A stretch of DNA of 8,693 bases from Halieaceae bacterium (GCA_011524755.1 WTJR01000200.1:6864-15556); one strand, 5' to 3'; counted from the stretch's first letter, positions 1 to 6,108 are shown. Notes: a model not told the origin generated them from the letters alone. Made by a program: numbers and translations.

Positions 1-340
1 ACGTGTGGCCCGATGGGAAGCTGAATTTGTCGGATGCGGCGATGAGAGATTTGAGGTTTTTCTTAAAGTCGCATGGCCGCAGACGCTTCAGCGTGTTCTT
101 CATGATGTAGTAGATGATTCGCTCGGCGAGCATCGCGATCGCAAGCGCAATAGCGTAGGTCGGTGCCAACAGAGACCCGGATAACCAGACCAATGCCGGT
201 GTTAGGACTTGTAGATAACCATCGCCACTACGTGAAAGGGTAATGGCTCCGTTGGTCATTGCCTTGTATTCTCGACCAAGGTGAAACACTTTATCGAAAA
301 GTGCGACGTCGATTTGTTGGAGTGCTGCCATGATCGCCAT
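1..340 (-). CDS. PAP2-family phosphatase, 5' part only (runs off the left edge)
   Basis: This reading frame is open from an ATG at 340 to the window edge and gives 113 residues of the N-terminal part. I recognise PAP2 (type 2 phosphatidic acid phosphatase) motif 1, K-x6-RP, at residues 81-89 (KNTLKRLRP). Motif 2, PSGH, is at 109-112 within SFPSGHT. Motif 3 (SR-x5-H-x3-D) would lie beyond the edge, so completeness cannot be judged. Residues about 43-79 are strongly hydrophobic, as expected for membrane segments before the active site. Family members dephosphorylate lipid phosphates or undecaprenyl diphosphate at the membrane; the substrate here is unknown. The start is supported by GGAGGAG about 10 bases upstream; the next ATG (331) sits too far from it. 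The gene diverges from the glutamine amidotransferase gene. Confidence 0.85.
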   Translation of the reverse strand, partial: MAIMAALQQIDVALFDKVFHLGREYKAMTNGAITLSRSGDGYLQVLTPALVWLSGSLLAPTYAIALAIAMLAERIIYYIMKNTLKRLRPCDFKKNLKSLIAASDKFSFPSGHT

Positions 341-417
341 AGTAAGATTACTCCTCCCCCAGATCGCCTTTTAACGGCGTTTCGGGTCACAATACCACGT
401 AGTGTGCTTCTGAAATA

Positions 418-431
418 TCACAAAAATGTGA
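418..431. promoter_or_regulatory. Inverted repeat TCACA-N4-TGTGA in a divergent intergenic region
   Basis: The sequence TCACA AAAA TGTGA is a perfect 5-bp inverted repeat in the 109-base gap between the divergent PAP2 and amidotransferase genes, 18 bases before the amidotransferase ATG. The right arm, extended to TGTGACC (427-433), also pairs with GGTCACA at 385-391, a perfect 7-bp inverted repeat over a wider span. It could be a regulator site. It is not a CRP site, because the half-site order is reversed (CRP uses TGTGA-N6-TCACA). I could not define -10/-35 boxes here. Confidence 0.3.
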
Positions 432-449
432 CCGCAAAACAATGATTAG

Positions 450-1169
450 ATGACAGCCAATATGCATATAGGGATTCTCAAAACAGACGCCGTAAGACCG
501 GAATGGGTGCCAGACTTTGGCGAATACCCCGACATGTTTAAGCGTCTCCTTTGGGAGGCTGATTCTTCGGTGAGTTTTGCAGTCTGGGATGTCGAGGAGG
601 GTGTTCATCCCACGGATGGCGACATCGATGCGGTGGATGGTTTTATTATCACGGGCAGCAAAAGCTCGGCTTACGACGATAAGCAGTGGATTCAAGATCT
701 CGAGGCCTTAATCCAGAAGCTCCATGCGAGGCGAAAGAAGATGGTCGGGATCTGCTTTGGTCATCAAATCATTGCTAAGGCTCTAGGCGGCGTTGTCTCA
801 AAGTCTGATAAAGGTTGGGGTGTCGGTATTCACACCTATGAGCTCGATAAAGCGCCCTTTGATGGAGCGCAGTCTGGTCAGCTGAAGTTGGTGGTGTCGC
901 ATCAAGATCAAGTACACGAACTTCCGCCAGGCGCACGCAATATTGTCTCCAATGCGCACTGCGAAAATGCGGGATTTGTCATTGGCGATCATATATTTAC
1001 CCTTCAGGGACACCCCGAGTTCGTCGACGAGTACTCGGAGGCGATTATGTCATTTCGCTACGACATGATTGGCGCCGACCGTGTTGCCGAGGGGCGGGCC
1101 TCGTTACAGCAGCACGATCACGAGGGCGGCCGCGTCGCCGGTTGGATGCTGAGTTTCCTGGCAAGTTAG
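450..1169 (+). CDS. Stand-alone class I glutamine amidotransferase-like protein (GMP synthase GATase-like)
   Basis: The product has 239 residues and a class I (triad) glutamine amidotransferase fold. The nucleophile elbow is GICFGHQ with Cys102, and the catalytic His188 and Glu190 lie in QGHPEF, so the triad is complete. The oxyanion-region strand FIITGSKSSAYDD (65-77) is typical of the GMP-synthase-like GATase subgroup. No ATP-pyrophosphatase or other synthetase domain follows, so this is not GuaA. Relatives hydrolyse glutamine or gamma-glutamyl amides; the partner or substrate is unknown. No signal peptide is visible, so it is probably cytoplasmic. The start is uncertain: neither the ATG at 450 nor the in-frame ATG at 462 (MHIGIL, where homology would begin) has a clear Shine-Dalgarno. 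It converges with the glyoxalase gene, leaving 58 bases with no terminator hairpin that I can see. Confidence 0.85.
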   Translation: MTANMHIGILKTDAVRPEWVPDFGEYPDMFKRLLWEADSSVSFAVWDVEEGVHPTDGDIDAVDGFIITGSKSSAYDDKQWIQDLEALIQKLHARRKKMVGICFGHQIIAKALGGVVSKSDKGWGVGIHTYELDKAPFDGAQSGQLKLVVSHQDQVHELPPGARNIVSNAHCENAGFVIGDHIFTLQGHPEFVDEYSEAIMSFRYDMIGADRVAEGRASLQQHDHEGGRVAGWMLSFLAS

Positions 1170-1227
1170 CCAATTGTTCAGGGGAGCTATTCAGGCGTTA
1201 CAGAGAGGCTGAAGAAAACGTAGAGAG

Positions 1228-1668
1228 TCACCACGACCCCGTATTTTCCATTGATGCCCACGGCTCCTGCGCTGGCAGTGCCTCGCCGTCTTGCAAAAGT
1301 TCGATCGAAATGCCGTCGGGTGATTTTACAAAGGCCATGCGCCCATCGCGCGGGGGTCGGTTAATCACCACCCCCGCATCATGTAGCTTCTGACAGGTTT
1401 CATATATGTCGTCGACCCGGTAGGCAAGGTGACCAAAGTTTCTGCCGCCGTCGTAGTCTTCGGGGTCCCAGTTATAAGTAATCTCTACGAGGGGACTTTG
1501 CGCTACTTCGGCGTGGTCGACATCATCCGGTGCGGCCAGAAACACCAAGGTAAACCGCCCTTGCTCGCTATCGTATCGTCTCACCTCGACAAGGCCCAGG
1601 TGACCGACAAAGAACTCGAGTGTTTTATCGAGATCGCTGGCCCTGATCATGGTGTGCAAGTAGCGCAT
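1228..1668 (-). CDS. gloA: Glyoxalase I-like VOC-family protein (probable lactoylglutathione lyase)
   Basis: The 146-residue product resembles E. coli GloA along most of its length, for example the opening MRYLHTMIRASDL, the middle ITYNWDPEDY and the end SPDGISIELL. Glyoxalase I isomerises the hemithioacetal of methylglyoxal and glutathione to S-lactoylglutathione in the cytoplasm. The four metal ligands known from E. coli (His, Glu, His, Glu) have counterparts at His5, Glu62, His80 and Glu123. The loop between the third and fourth ligands is about five residues shorter than in E. coli GloA, and a 15-20 residue tail follows the last strand. This leaves some doubt about substrate, so another VOC enzyme is possible. 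The start is supported by GAAGGA about 9 bases upstream. It is divergent from rdgC, with a 163-base gap. Confidence 0.75.
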   Translation of the reverse strand: MRYLHTMIRASDLDKTLEFFVGHLGLVEVRRYDSEQGRFTLVFLAAPDDVDHAEVAQSPLVEITYNWDPEDYDGGRNFGHLAYRVDDIYETCQKLHDAGVVINRPPRDGRMAFVKSPDGISIELLQDGEALPAQEPWASMENTGSW

Positions 1669-1700
1669 TGATTGATTTCCTTCGCCTGCTATTTCAATGG

Positions 1701-1718
1701 ATACGTAATTTAACGTAT
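1701..1718. promoter_or_regulatory. Inverted repeat ATACGT-N6-ACGTAT between divergent genes
   Basis: ATACGT and its exact reverse complement ACGTAT flank AATTTA. The repeat sits 32 bases upstream of the glyoxalase start and 113 bases upstream of the rdgC start. Its place and symmetry suit a regulator binding site in a shared divergent promoter region, but no regulator is known for it. A second small hairpin, GCGCG-ATTAA-CGCGC (1789-1803), lies in the presumed rdgC leader. I found no convincing -10/-35 pair in this gap. Confidence 0.3.
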
Positions 1719-1831
1719 TCGTGCGATCAGACGAGCAATAGTTTGAAAATCCTCCTACACTGTCGCGCTCGCAAAAGATTGCGTCTTTGCGCGATTAACG
1801 CGCGTGCCTGCAGAAACAGAGAGTACTTTTC

Positions 1832-2734
1832 ATGTGGTTCCGTAACGCCCGCCCCTACAGACTGCCCGGTCGCCTTGGTATTGATGCCAGCGAATTGTCG
1901 CAACGACTGTCGAGGCGCCCTTTTCAGCCCTGCCGCCCGAGTCAACCCGTATCAAGTGGATGGGTGGCCGCTCTTTCAGATGACGCGAGCGATTTTGTTC
2001 ACAAATCAGGTGATTACTGGCTTATTCGCCTACAGCGCGAGGAGCGACTGTTACCTGCATCAGTCATTCGAAGCGAGGTGAACTCGCGCATTCAGGAAAT
2101 TCAGACAGGCCAAGGGCGCCGTGTTCAGCGAAAGGAGCGCTTGGATATTGTCGATGAGGTCACGCAGGACCTAATGCCGCGTGCGTTTACCAAGTCGCAG
2201 CATCTCGAGGCACTTATCAACGACCGCGAGGGCTGGGTGTGGGTGAATACGGCCAGTGCGGCGCGTGCTGAAGAGCTGCTTTCGTTATTGCGAGAAGGCC
2301 TAGGTAACCTACCCGTGGTGATTCCCGACACACGAAAATCACCTGTCGTTGTTATGAGCCAGTGGCTACTTAACGGGGGGCTACCAGAGGGTCTGAGTCT
2401 CGGGGGCGATGTCGATTTGGAGGATCCTCAGGAGGAGGGTGGTGTTGTTCGAGTGCGGGGTATGTATCTCGAATCTGATGAAATCAAAAGACACATCGAG
2501 TCCGGCAAGCAGGCGGTGCGGCTGGCGTTATCATGGCAAGACCAAGTCGACTTTGTGGTCGATAAGGATCTAAGCCTGCGCCGCATTCGCTTTAGCGATG
2601 AGCTGAAAGATATCAATGAGGAGCTTCACGAGGATGCGCTTGCACGTCGAGATGCTGACTGTCTTCTTATGGGAGAGACTTTGAGCACGCTTCAAACAGC
2701 CATAGCAAAAACGTTCGGCGGTATTTCGGAATGA
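1832..2734 (+). CDS. rdgC: Recombination-associated protein RdgC
   Basis: The 300-residue product matches RdgC in length (E. coli 303 residues) and in landmarks throughout. These include MWFRNARPYRL at the N terminus (E. coli MLWFKNLMVYRL), LPRAF-like MPRAFTKSQ, LLREGLGNLPVV, GGVVRVRG, HIESGKQAVRLALSW, and a C-terminal FSDELKDINEE followed by DADCLLMGETLSTL. RdgC is a nucleoid-associated, ring-shaped dimer that binds DNA without sequence specificity and limits RecA filament function. It is found mainly in beta- and gammaproteobacteria, which helps to place the organism. The ribosome binding site is weak (AGAGAG about 10 bases upstream). The stop codon overlaps the next start as ATGA, so the downstream DUF1653 gene is likely co-translated. 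Confidence 0.95.
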   Translation: MWFRNARPYRLPGRLGIDASELSQRLSRRPFQPCRPSQPVSSGWVAALSDDASDFVHKSGDYWLIRLQREERLLPASVIRSEVNSRIQEIQTGQGRRVQRKERLDIVDEVTQDLMPRAFTKSQHLEALINDREGWVWVNTASAARAEELLSLLREGLGNLPVVIPDTRKSPVVVMSQWLLNGGLPEGLSLGGDVDLEDPQEEGGVVRVRGMYLESDEIKRHIESGKQAVRLALSWQDQVDFVVDKDLSLRRIRFSDELKDINEELHEDALARRDADCLLMGETLSTLQTAIAKTFGGISE

Positions 2735-2949
2735 CCGATCGACCTGACCCCGGCACCTATGTGCATTACAAGAACGGTAAGCACTACACGGTCATCGATG
2801 TGGTAAGGCACTCGGAGACCGAAGAATGGATGGTATTATATCGCGCCGAATATGGCGATTATGGTCTTTGGGTGAGGCCTCTAAAAAACTTCCTTGAGCA
2901 GGTGAATCTCGATGGCCAACTCGTCCCTCGATTCAAGTGTTTGGGCTAG
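2731..2949 (+). CDS. Small DUF1653-domain protein
   Basis: This 72-residue protein is essentially one DUF1653 domain. Diagnostic stretches are PGTYVHYKNGKHYTVID (residues 7-23), VRHSETEEWMVLYRAEYGDYG (25-45) with the invariant-looking YGDYGLWVRP (42-51), and the terminal PRFKCLG. The biochemical role of the family is unknown. The predicted fold is a small all-beta, SH3-like barrel (inference). There are no membrane segments or signal peptide. Its ATG overlaps the rdgC stop by four bases, which suggests translational coupling and a shared transcript. It ends 29 bases before the convergent PilZ-like gene, with no hairpin terminator visible between them. Confidence 0.9.
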   Translation: MTDRPDPGTYVHYKNGKHYTVIDVVRHSETEEWMVLYRAEYGDYGLWVRPLKNFLEQVNLDGQLVPRFKCLG

Positions 2950-2978
2950 AAGATCATTACCAGTATTGGCTACCGCCC

Positions 2979-3545
2979 TCAACTTGGCACTATCACTTTA
3001 GATTTTCTCTCTAACTTTTCTATTTGTCGTTGGGACACATGAGCAAGTAGGAGATCAATTTTTTGGTCTTGTTTTCGAGTAAATCTTGTTCTTACCCAAA
3101 AGCCCGGGTTCTCGGAGTCGGCAGATACTCGAGACTCCAACACGGAGGCTTCGAGGTTTAACTCTTTATCGACTGTATCGAGGTAAAGAACAATTTCGAT
3201 CACAGCATCTTCATCGATGCTTTCTTGTGAAAAAAAGCCCATACCGCTGCTGCTCAGGCTAACCTCTACACGCCGCCTAACTAACTCAACCAGATCATTT
3301 GCTTCATCTGTGTGCACAACTTCGGTTTGCAAGGCAGCTTCTAGCAACGATATTTTTTTTTGAGTCAGATCAATAAACTTATCAATCTCGGGAGAGTACG
3401 ATTGAAGTGATTCTGATATTGACTCTATTTCTGCTGAGAGAGCGTCCAGTTCAATACTTGCACTTACTTGTGAGCGTGCCAGATAGCGCCAAGCCAAATT
3501 AAGCTCATCTTGTGTGTGGTAAAAATCTCTGGCCTTACTACTCAT
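2979..3545 (-). CDS. PilZ-like protein with helical N-terminal half and degenerate c-di-GMP motifs
   Basis: The 188-residue product resembles a Pseudomonas-type architecture: a short RREFFRI-like start, a helical or coiled-coil region, then a PilZ barrel. Here ARDFYHTQDELNLAWRYL (5-22) matches the start, residues about 30-75 are rich in heptad-like E/L/I/S, and VEVSLSSSGMGFF (93-105) matches the PilZ strand carrying D/N-x-S-x-x-G. The C-terminal helix LLLAHVSQRQIEKLERK (165-181) matches the usual HI..RQ..RR ending. Canonical PilZ proteins bind c-di-GMP through R-x3-R and D/N-x-S-x-x-G. Here the second Arg is His10 and the D/N is Ser96, so binding may be weak or lost. No membrane segment is seen. 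The start has AGGG 7 bases upstream. The family call comes from recalled patterns, not a search. Confidence 0.6.
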   Translation of the reverse strand: MSSKARDFYHTQDELNLAWRYLARSQVSASIELDALSAEIESISESLQSYSPEIDKFIDLTQKKISLLEAALQTEVVHTDEANDLVELVRRRVEVSLSSSGMGFFSQESIDEDAVIEIVLYLDTVDKELNLEASVLESRVSADSENPGFWVRTRFTRKQDQKIDLLLAHVSQRQIEKLERKSKVIVPS

Positions 3546-3775
3546 TTAAGGACCCTACGAAGTATAAGCATCAGTGTATTTTGAACTTTTTAGACCGCTT
3601 TCTCGTGCAGCCCCGACTAGAAAAACTGTTTGCCTAATTATACACCTAAAGATTTTATTGAGATTGTCTGTACAACCTCTTTTTCGAATATAAGTAACAA
3701 ATAAGTCATCGTTATCAGCGCGGCACTTCAAGTTGCACGCTGGGCACTTGTCGCATTTTTAAAACGTAGATGTAA
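3546..3775. other. AT-rich 230-base intergenic gap with a possible -10 box
   Basis: No gene is supported here. The gap is AT-rich: 20 of the 60 bases from 3661 to 3720 are G or C. It lies upstream of the PilZ-like gene and downstream of the TetR gene, both on the minus strand, so it probably carries the PilZ promoter. A perfect TATAAT is present on the minus strand at 3642-3637, about 92 bases before the PilZ start, but the spaced -35 position is poor. A closer TATACT occurs at 3567-3562. A bulged hairpin, CAAGTTGC...GCACTTG (3729-3750), has no T-tract in the minus direction, so it is not a terminator for tetR. Confidence 0.4.
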
Positions 3776-4375
3776 CTAGGTGCCTGAGTTGAGCCCCTGA
3801 TTAATTAATCTATTCAGATTTTTGATGAAATCAGTGCTTATTGCCTCTATAAACTTTGCTCCATACATTGCTTTTAGAGTGCTTGTAGAAATTAAAAAGT
3901 AATTCACGGCTCCAAGTAATTGGTATCCGTATGCAAGCGCCTCCGCGTCTGACAATTTTTCTGACTTATTGACATCTTTTACCATCGATATGAGTCGGTC
4001 TAAAAAAGGGCGCAAATACCAGTTCTCTGCTTTTGCGGCGCGCTCATTGTTATCAAGTAATTCCCGCATCAACAATCGCGTCCTTTGCACATTTGTTTCG
4101 GTGGGTTCGGCAAGCGCAGCATAAAATTTTTCAAGGCGCTCTGCGGGGTCCTCTGAGGCTTGTAATGCTTCTCGCTGGTGGTCTTGAAAATCATCTGATA
4201 TGCGTTGCACGATCGCGCCATAGAGCTTCTCTTTGCTGTTGAAGTAGTGAAGTAAGCCTTGCTTGGTTAAGCCCACTTCACTGGCAATGGCGGCAATACT
4301 CACACCATAGAACCCTCGCTCAGCGAACAGCTGCTCGGCGATATCTAGGAGTCGTTGGCGGGTGTCTGCGTGCAT
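3776..4375 (-). CDS. TetR-family transcriptional regulator, probable local repressor
   Basis: The product is 199 residues from the ATG at 4375. The N-terminal third is a typical TetR DNA-binding domain: RLLDIAEQLFAERGFYGVS (8-26), IAAIASEVGLTKQGLLHYF (27-45) with the helix-turn-helix, and NSKEKLYGAIV after it. The remaining part is helical and variable, as expected for a ligand-binding dimer domain. TetR proteins usually repress neighbouring divergent genes until a small molecule binds. The reading frame is also open to a TTG at 4390, but AAAGAGG lies five bases before the ATG at 4375, which makes the ATG the better start. Two palindromes in the gap to the Rieske gene are likely its operators, so it probably controls that oxygenase and itself. 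The ligand is unknown. Confidence 0.9.
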   Translation of the reverse strand: MHADTRQRLLDIAEQLFAERGFYGVSIAAIASEVGLTKQGLLHYFNSKEKLYGAIVQRISDDFQDHQREALQASEDPAERLEKFYAALAEPTETNVQRTRLLMRELLDNNERAAKAENWYLRPFLDRLISMVKDVNKSEKLSDAEALAYGYQLLGAVNYFLISTSTLKAMYGAKFIEAISTDFIKNLNRLINQGLNSGT

Positions 4376-4380
4376 AAAAA

Positions 4381-4387
4381 CCTCTTT
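4381..4387 (-). promoter_or_regulatory. Ribosome binding site that sets the tetR start
   Basis: On the minus strand AAAGAGG is followed by five T and then ATG (4375). This motif lies inside the longer frame that would start at TTG 4390, so it favours the shorter protein. Confidence 0.65.
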
Positions 4388-4396
4388 CAATCTTAG

Positions 4397-4412
4397 CCTA
4401 CCACATGGTAGG
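4397..4412. promoter_or_regulatory. Palindrome O1, probable TetR operator (CCTACC-N4-GGTAGG)
   Basis: CCTACC ACAT GGTAGG is a perfect 6-bp inverted repeat with a 4-base centre. It sits 21 bases upstream of the tetR ATG and is the first of two near-identical sites in the gap between tetR and the divergent Rieske oxygenase gene. A TetR dimer normally binds such a palindrome. From this position it could block the promoters of both genes. The site is read directly from the sequence; its use by this TetR is inferred. Confidence 0.7.
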
Positions 4413-4420
4413 GTACGCTC

Positions 4421-4436
4421 CCTACCGAGTGGTAGG
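4421..4436. promoter_or_regulatory. Palindrome O2, probable TetR operator (CCTACC-N4-GGTAGG)
   Basis: CCTACC GAGT GGTAGG repeats the arms of O1 exactly, with a different 4-base centre. The centres are 24 bp apart and eight bases separate the two sites. It ends 43 bases before the Rieske gene start. Conserved arms with a variable centre are what selection by one dimeric regulator would produce. The right arm of O1 and the left arm of O2 also form a 7-bp inverted repeat (GGTAGGG-N6-CCCTACC). Confidence 0.7.
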
Positions 4437-4479
4437 TCCTATGAGTTACCAAAGACTGATATCTGTTTAAGGTTATGAG

Positions 4480-5613
4480 ATGGATAGAGCGCTGGAGCTG
4501 AATTTAATCGAAGAGCTACTTGGCCTCAGAGAGGCGAAGACACATTTTCTCGATCAAGCCATCGAGTTTAATTCGGTGGATCATTATCAGTCTGAGATCA
4601 TCTTTAATGAGGAACGGGAGTCGATTTTTACTCGGCTCCCCGCGGTGGCGGCGCATGTGTGCGAAATACCTAACCCCAGTGATTTTGTGAAACGAGAGGT
4701 CGCTGGACGGTCGATTATTGTGACGCGGGATGCTGAAGGTAAAGCGCGCGCGTTTCTTAATGTGTGTCGACACCGAGGGACACAATTGGTCTCTGAGGAG
4801 TCCGGTTGCAAGCACCGGTTTACCTGTCCTTATCATGCATGGACCTATGCAAATTCGGGTGAACTTGTCTCTGCGCCGCATCTGGAGTCTGGATTCCCAG
4901 GCCTCGATAAAGCACAGTACTCGCTTAAGGCGCTTCAGTGTGACGAGCGGTTTGGTTTTATCTGGGTGGTCGCAAACCCTGAGGTAACGATCGATTTCGA
5001 GCAGTACTTTGCTCCGATTGCTGATGAAGCTGAGGCACTCGATTTGGCTGACATGGCCATTGCGCGAGAAGAGAAGAAGGTTCACAAATCCAACTGGAAG
5101 ATACTCGTAGAGGGCGGGCTCGAGTCATACCATTTTAAGGTGGCGCATCGGAAAACCATTGGCCCTTACTTCGAGGACAACCTGTCCTCTTACCAAATGC
5201 TGGGAGATCACATGCGGTCTGTCTTAATGCGATCGTCTATGCATACCTTAAAAGAACTCCCTACATCGCAATGGCGTCTGCGCGATCACGCCAACATCAT
5301 TTACACCTTCTTCCCGACAACACAGCTGTTGGTTCAGCAAGACCATGTTGTTTGGATCAACTCGCGCCCTGTTTCCGCGACCGAGACAGAACTTCGCTTG
5401 GTGACACTGGCGCCGACATCTCGGCTTGAGGACGACACTTATTGGGAGAAGAACCATCGCATTACCTCAAACACCCTCAATGAGGATTTTGTTATTGGCG
5501 AAAGTATTCAGGCCGGTCTTGCGACAGGTGCCAACGAGCAAATGACCTTTGGTCGCTTTGAGGGTGCGCTTCCTGAATTTAATCGGGTGGTGAAGCGCTA
5601 TACCTCGGCTTAA
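4480..5613 (+). CDS. Rieske non-haem iron oxygenase, alpha (catalytic) subunit
   Basis: The 377-residue product has the two-domain layout of ring-hydroxylating oxygenase alpha subunits. The Rieske [2Fe-2S] ligands are Cys96 and His98 (CRHRG) and Cys116 and His119 (CPYHAW). The catalytic domain contains NWKILVEGGLESYHFKVAH (205-223), with mononuclear-iron ligands His218 and His223 and a distal carboxylate, probably Asp336 in NEDFVIGES. The residue bridging to the neighbouring Rieske centre, often Asp, is Glu215. Such enzymes use O2 and electrons from a reductase (with or without ferredoxin) to hydroxylate or demethylate a substrate. No beta subunit, ferredoxin or reductase is in the window. 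The ATG has AAGG 7 bases upstream. The gene is divergent from tetR with two palindromes between, so it is probably inducible. Its stop overlaps the convergent yaiI-like stop. The substrate is unknown. Confidence 0.92.
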   Translation: MDRALELNLIEELLGLREAKTHFLDQAIEFNSVDHYQSEIIFNEERESIFTRLPAVAAHVCEIPNPSDFVKREVAGRSIIVTRDAEGKARAFLNVCRHRGTQLVSEESGCKHRFTCPYHAWTYANSGELVSAPHLESGFPGLDKAQYSLKALQCDERFGFIWVVANPEVTIDFEQYFAPIADEAEALDLADMAIAREEKKVHKSNWKILVEGGLESYHFKVAHRKTIGPYFEDNLSSYQMLGDHMRSVLMRSSMHTLKELPTSQWRLRDHANIIYTFFPTTQLLVQQDHVVWINSRPVSATETELRLVTLAPTSRLEDDTYWEKNHRITSNTLNEDFVIGESIQAGLATGANEQMTFGRFEGALPEFNRVVKRYTSA

Positions 5614-6068
5614 GCCTGAGCACGTTGCGCTCGGGTCAGCAGTCGATCTAACTGATCTGAGAAGTGCTTCCTATCGGTGAGACTCAAAGCTGATGGGCCT
5701 CCAGTGTGCTCGCCCGATGAGCGCATGGTCTCCATGAAGTCGCGCATTTGTAGCCGCTGCTTGATGTTGTTTTCCGTGTATCGCTCACCGCGAGGGGTCA
5801 ACACCAGTGCGGACTTGTCGAGCACATCAGACGCGAGTGGTATGTCTGCGGTGATCACCAAGTCGCCCTCGCTCACCCGCCGCTCGATTTCCTTGTCCGC
5901 CTCATCAAAGCCACTTGGGACCTGATAGAGCCGCACGTGTGGTGACTTAGGTAAGCTGAAGCTGTGGTTGGCAACGAACGTCGTATTGATCGCACGTTTA
6001 TGCGCGGCTTTTGCGATGATTTCGCGAATTACGCCCGGGCATGCATCAGCGTCGACCCAAATTTCCAT
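5610..6068 (-). CDS. yaiI: YaiI/YqxD family protein (UPF0178, DUF188)
   Basis: The 152-residue product is a standard-length member of UPF0178. Hallmarks are MEIWVDADACPGVIREI at the N terminus with the acidic VDADACP (5-11), the central GDLVITADIPLASDVL (68-83), LTPRGERYTENNI (89-101), and the C-terminal stretch SGEHTGGPSALSLTDRKHF (117-135). The fold is thought to be PIN/NYN-like, and the conserved Asp residues suggest a metal-dependent nuclease, but no activity is established for the family. It is cytoplasmic by sequence. The Shine-Dalgarno is weak (GAG about 8 bases upstream). Its stop lies tail-to-tail on the Rieske stop, sharing TTAA. It is downstream of the esterase-monooxygenase gene on the same strand, but a terminator separates the two, so it probably has its own promoter. 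Confidence 0.92.
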   Translation of the reverse strand: MEIWVDADACPGVIREIIAKAAHKRAINTTFVANHSFSLPKSPHVRLYQVPSGFDEADKEIERRVSEGDLVITADIPLASDVLDKSALVLTPRGERYTENNIKQRLQMRDFMETMRSSGEHTGGPSALSLTDRKHFSDQLDRLLTRAQRAQA

Positions 6069-6108
6069 GCGGTGCTCTCACAGTTGGTCTTAATAATCCT
6101 ACGGACAG

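Noticed and set aside
418..431. CRP-type site upstream of the amidotransferase gene
   Set aside because: The half-sites are in the opposite order with a 4-base spacer, unlike TGTGA-N6-TCACA, so it is listed only as an unassigned inverted repeat.
1668..2081. Open frame of 137 codons on the plus strand overlapping the rdgC start
   Set aside because: rdgC is clearly the true frame by similarity. This frame is rich in Arg and Cys and shows no domain.
3729..3760. Hairpin followed by TTTTT on the plus strand, terminator-like
   Set aside because: The stem is bulged and the T run is separated from it by several bases. No plus-strand gene ends before it, and in the minus direction no T-tract follows the stem.
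4376..4390. N-terminal extension of TetR from a TTG at 4390
   Set aside because: The ribosome binding site AAAGAGG lies within this extension and points to the ATG at 4375.
4516..5085. Open frame of 189 codons on the minus strand
   Set aside because: It is antisense to the Rieske gene and covers the Rieske centre codons. The translation looks like random composition.
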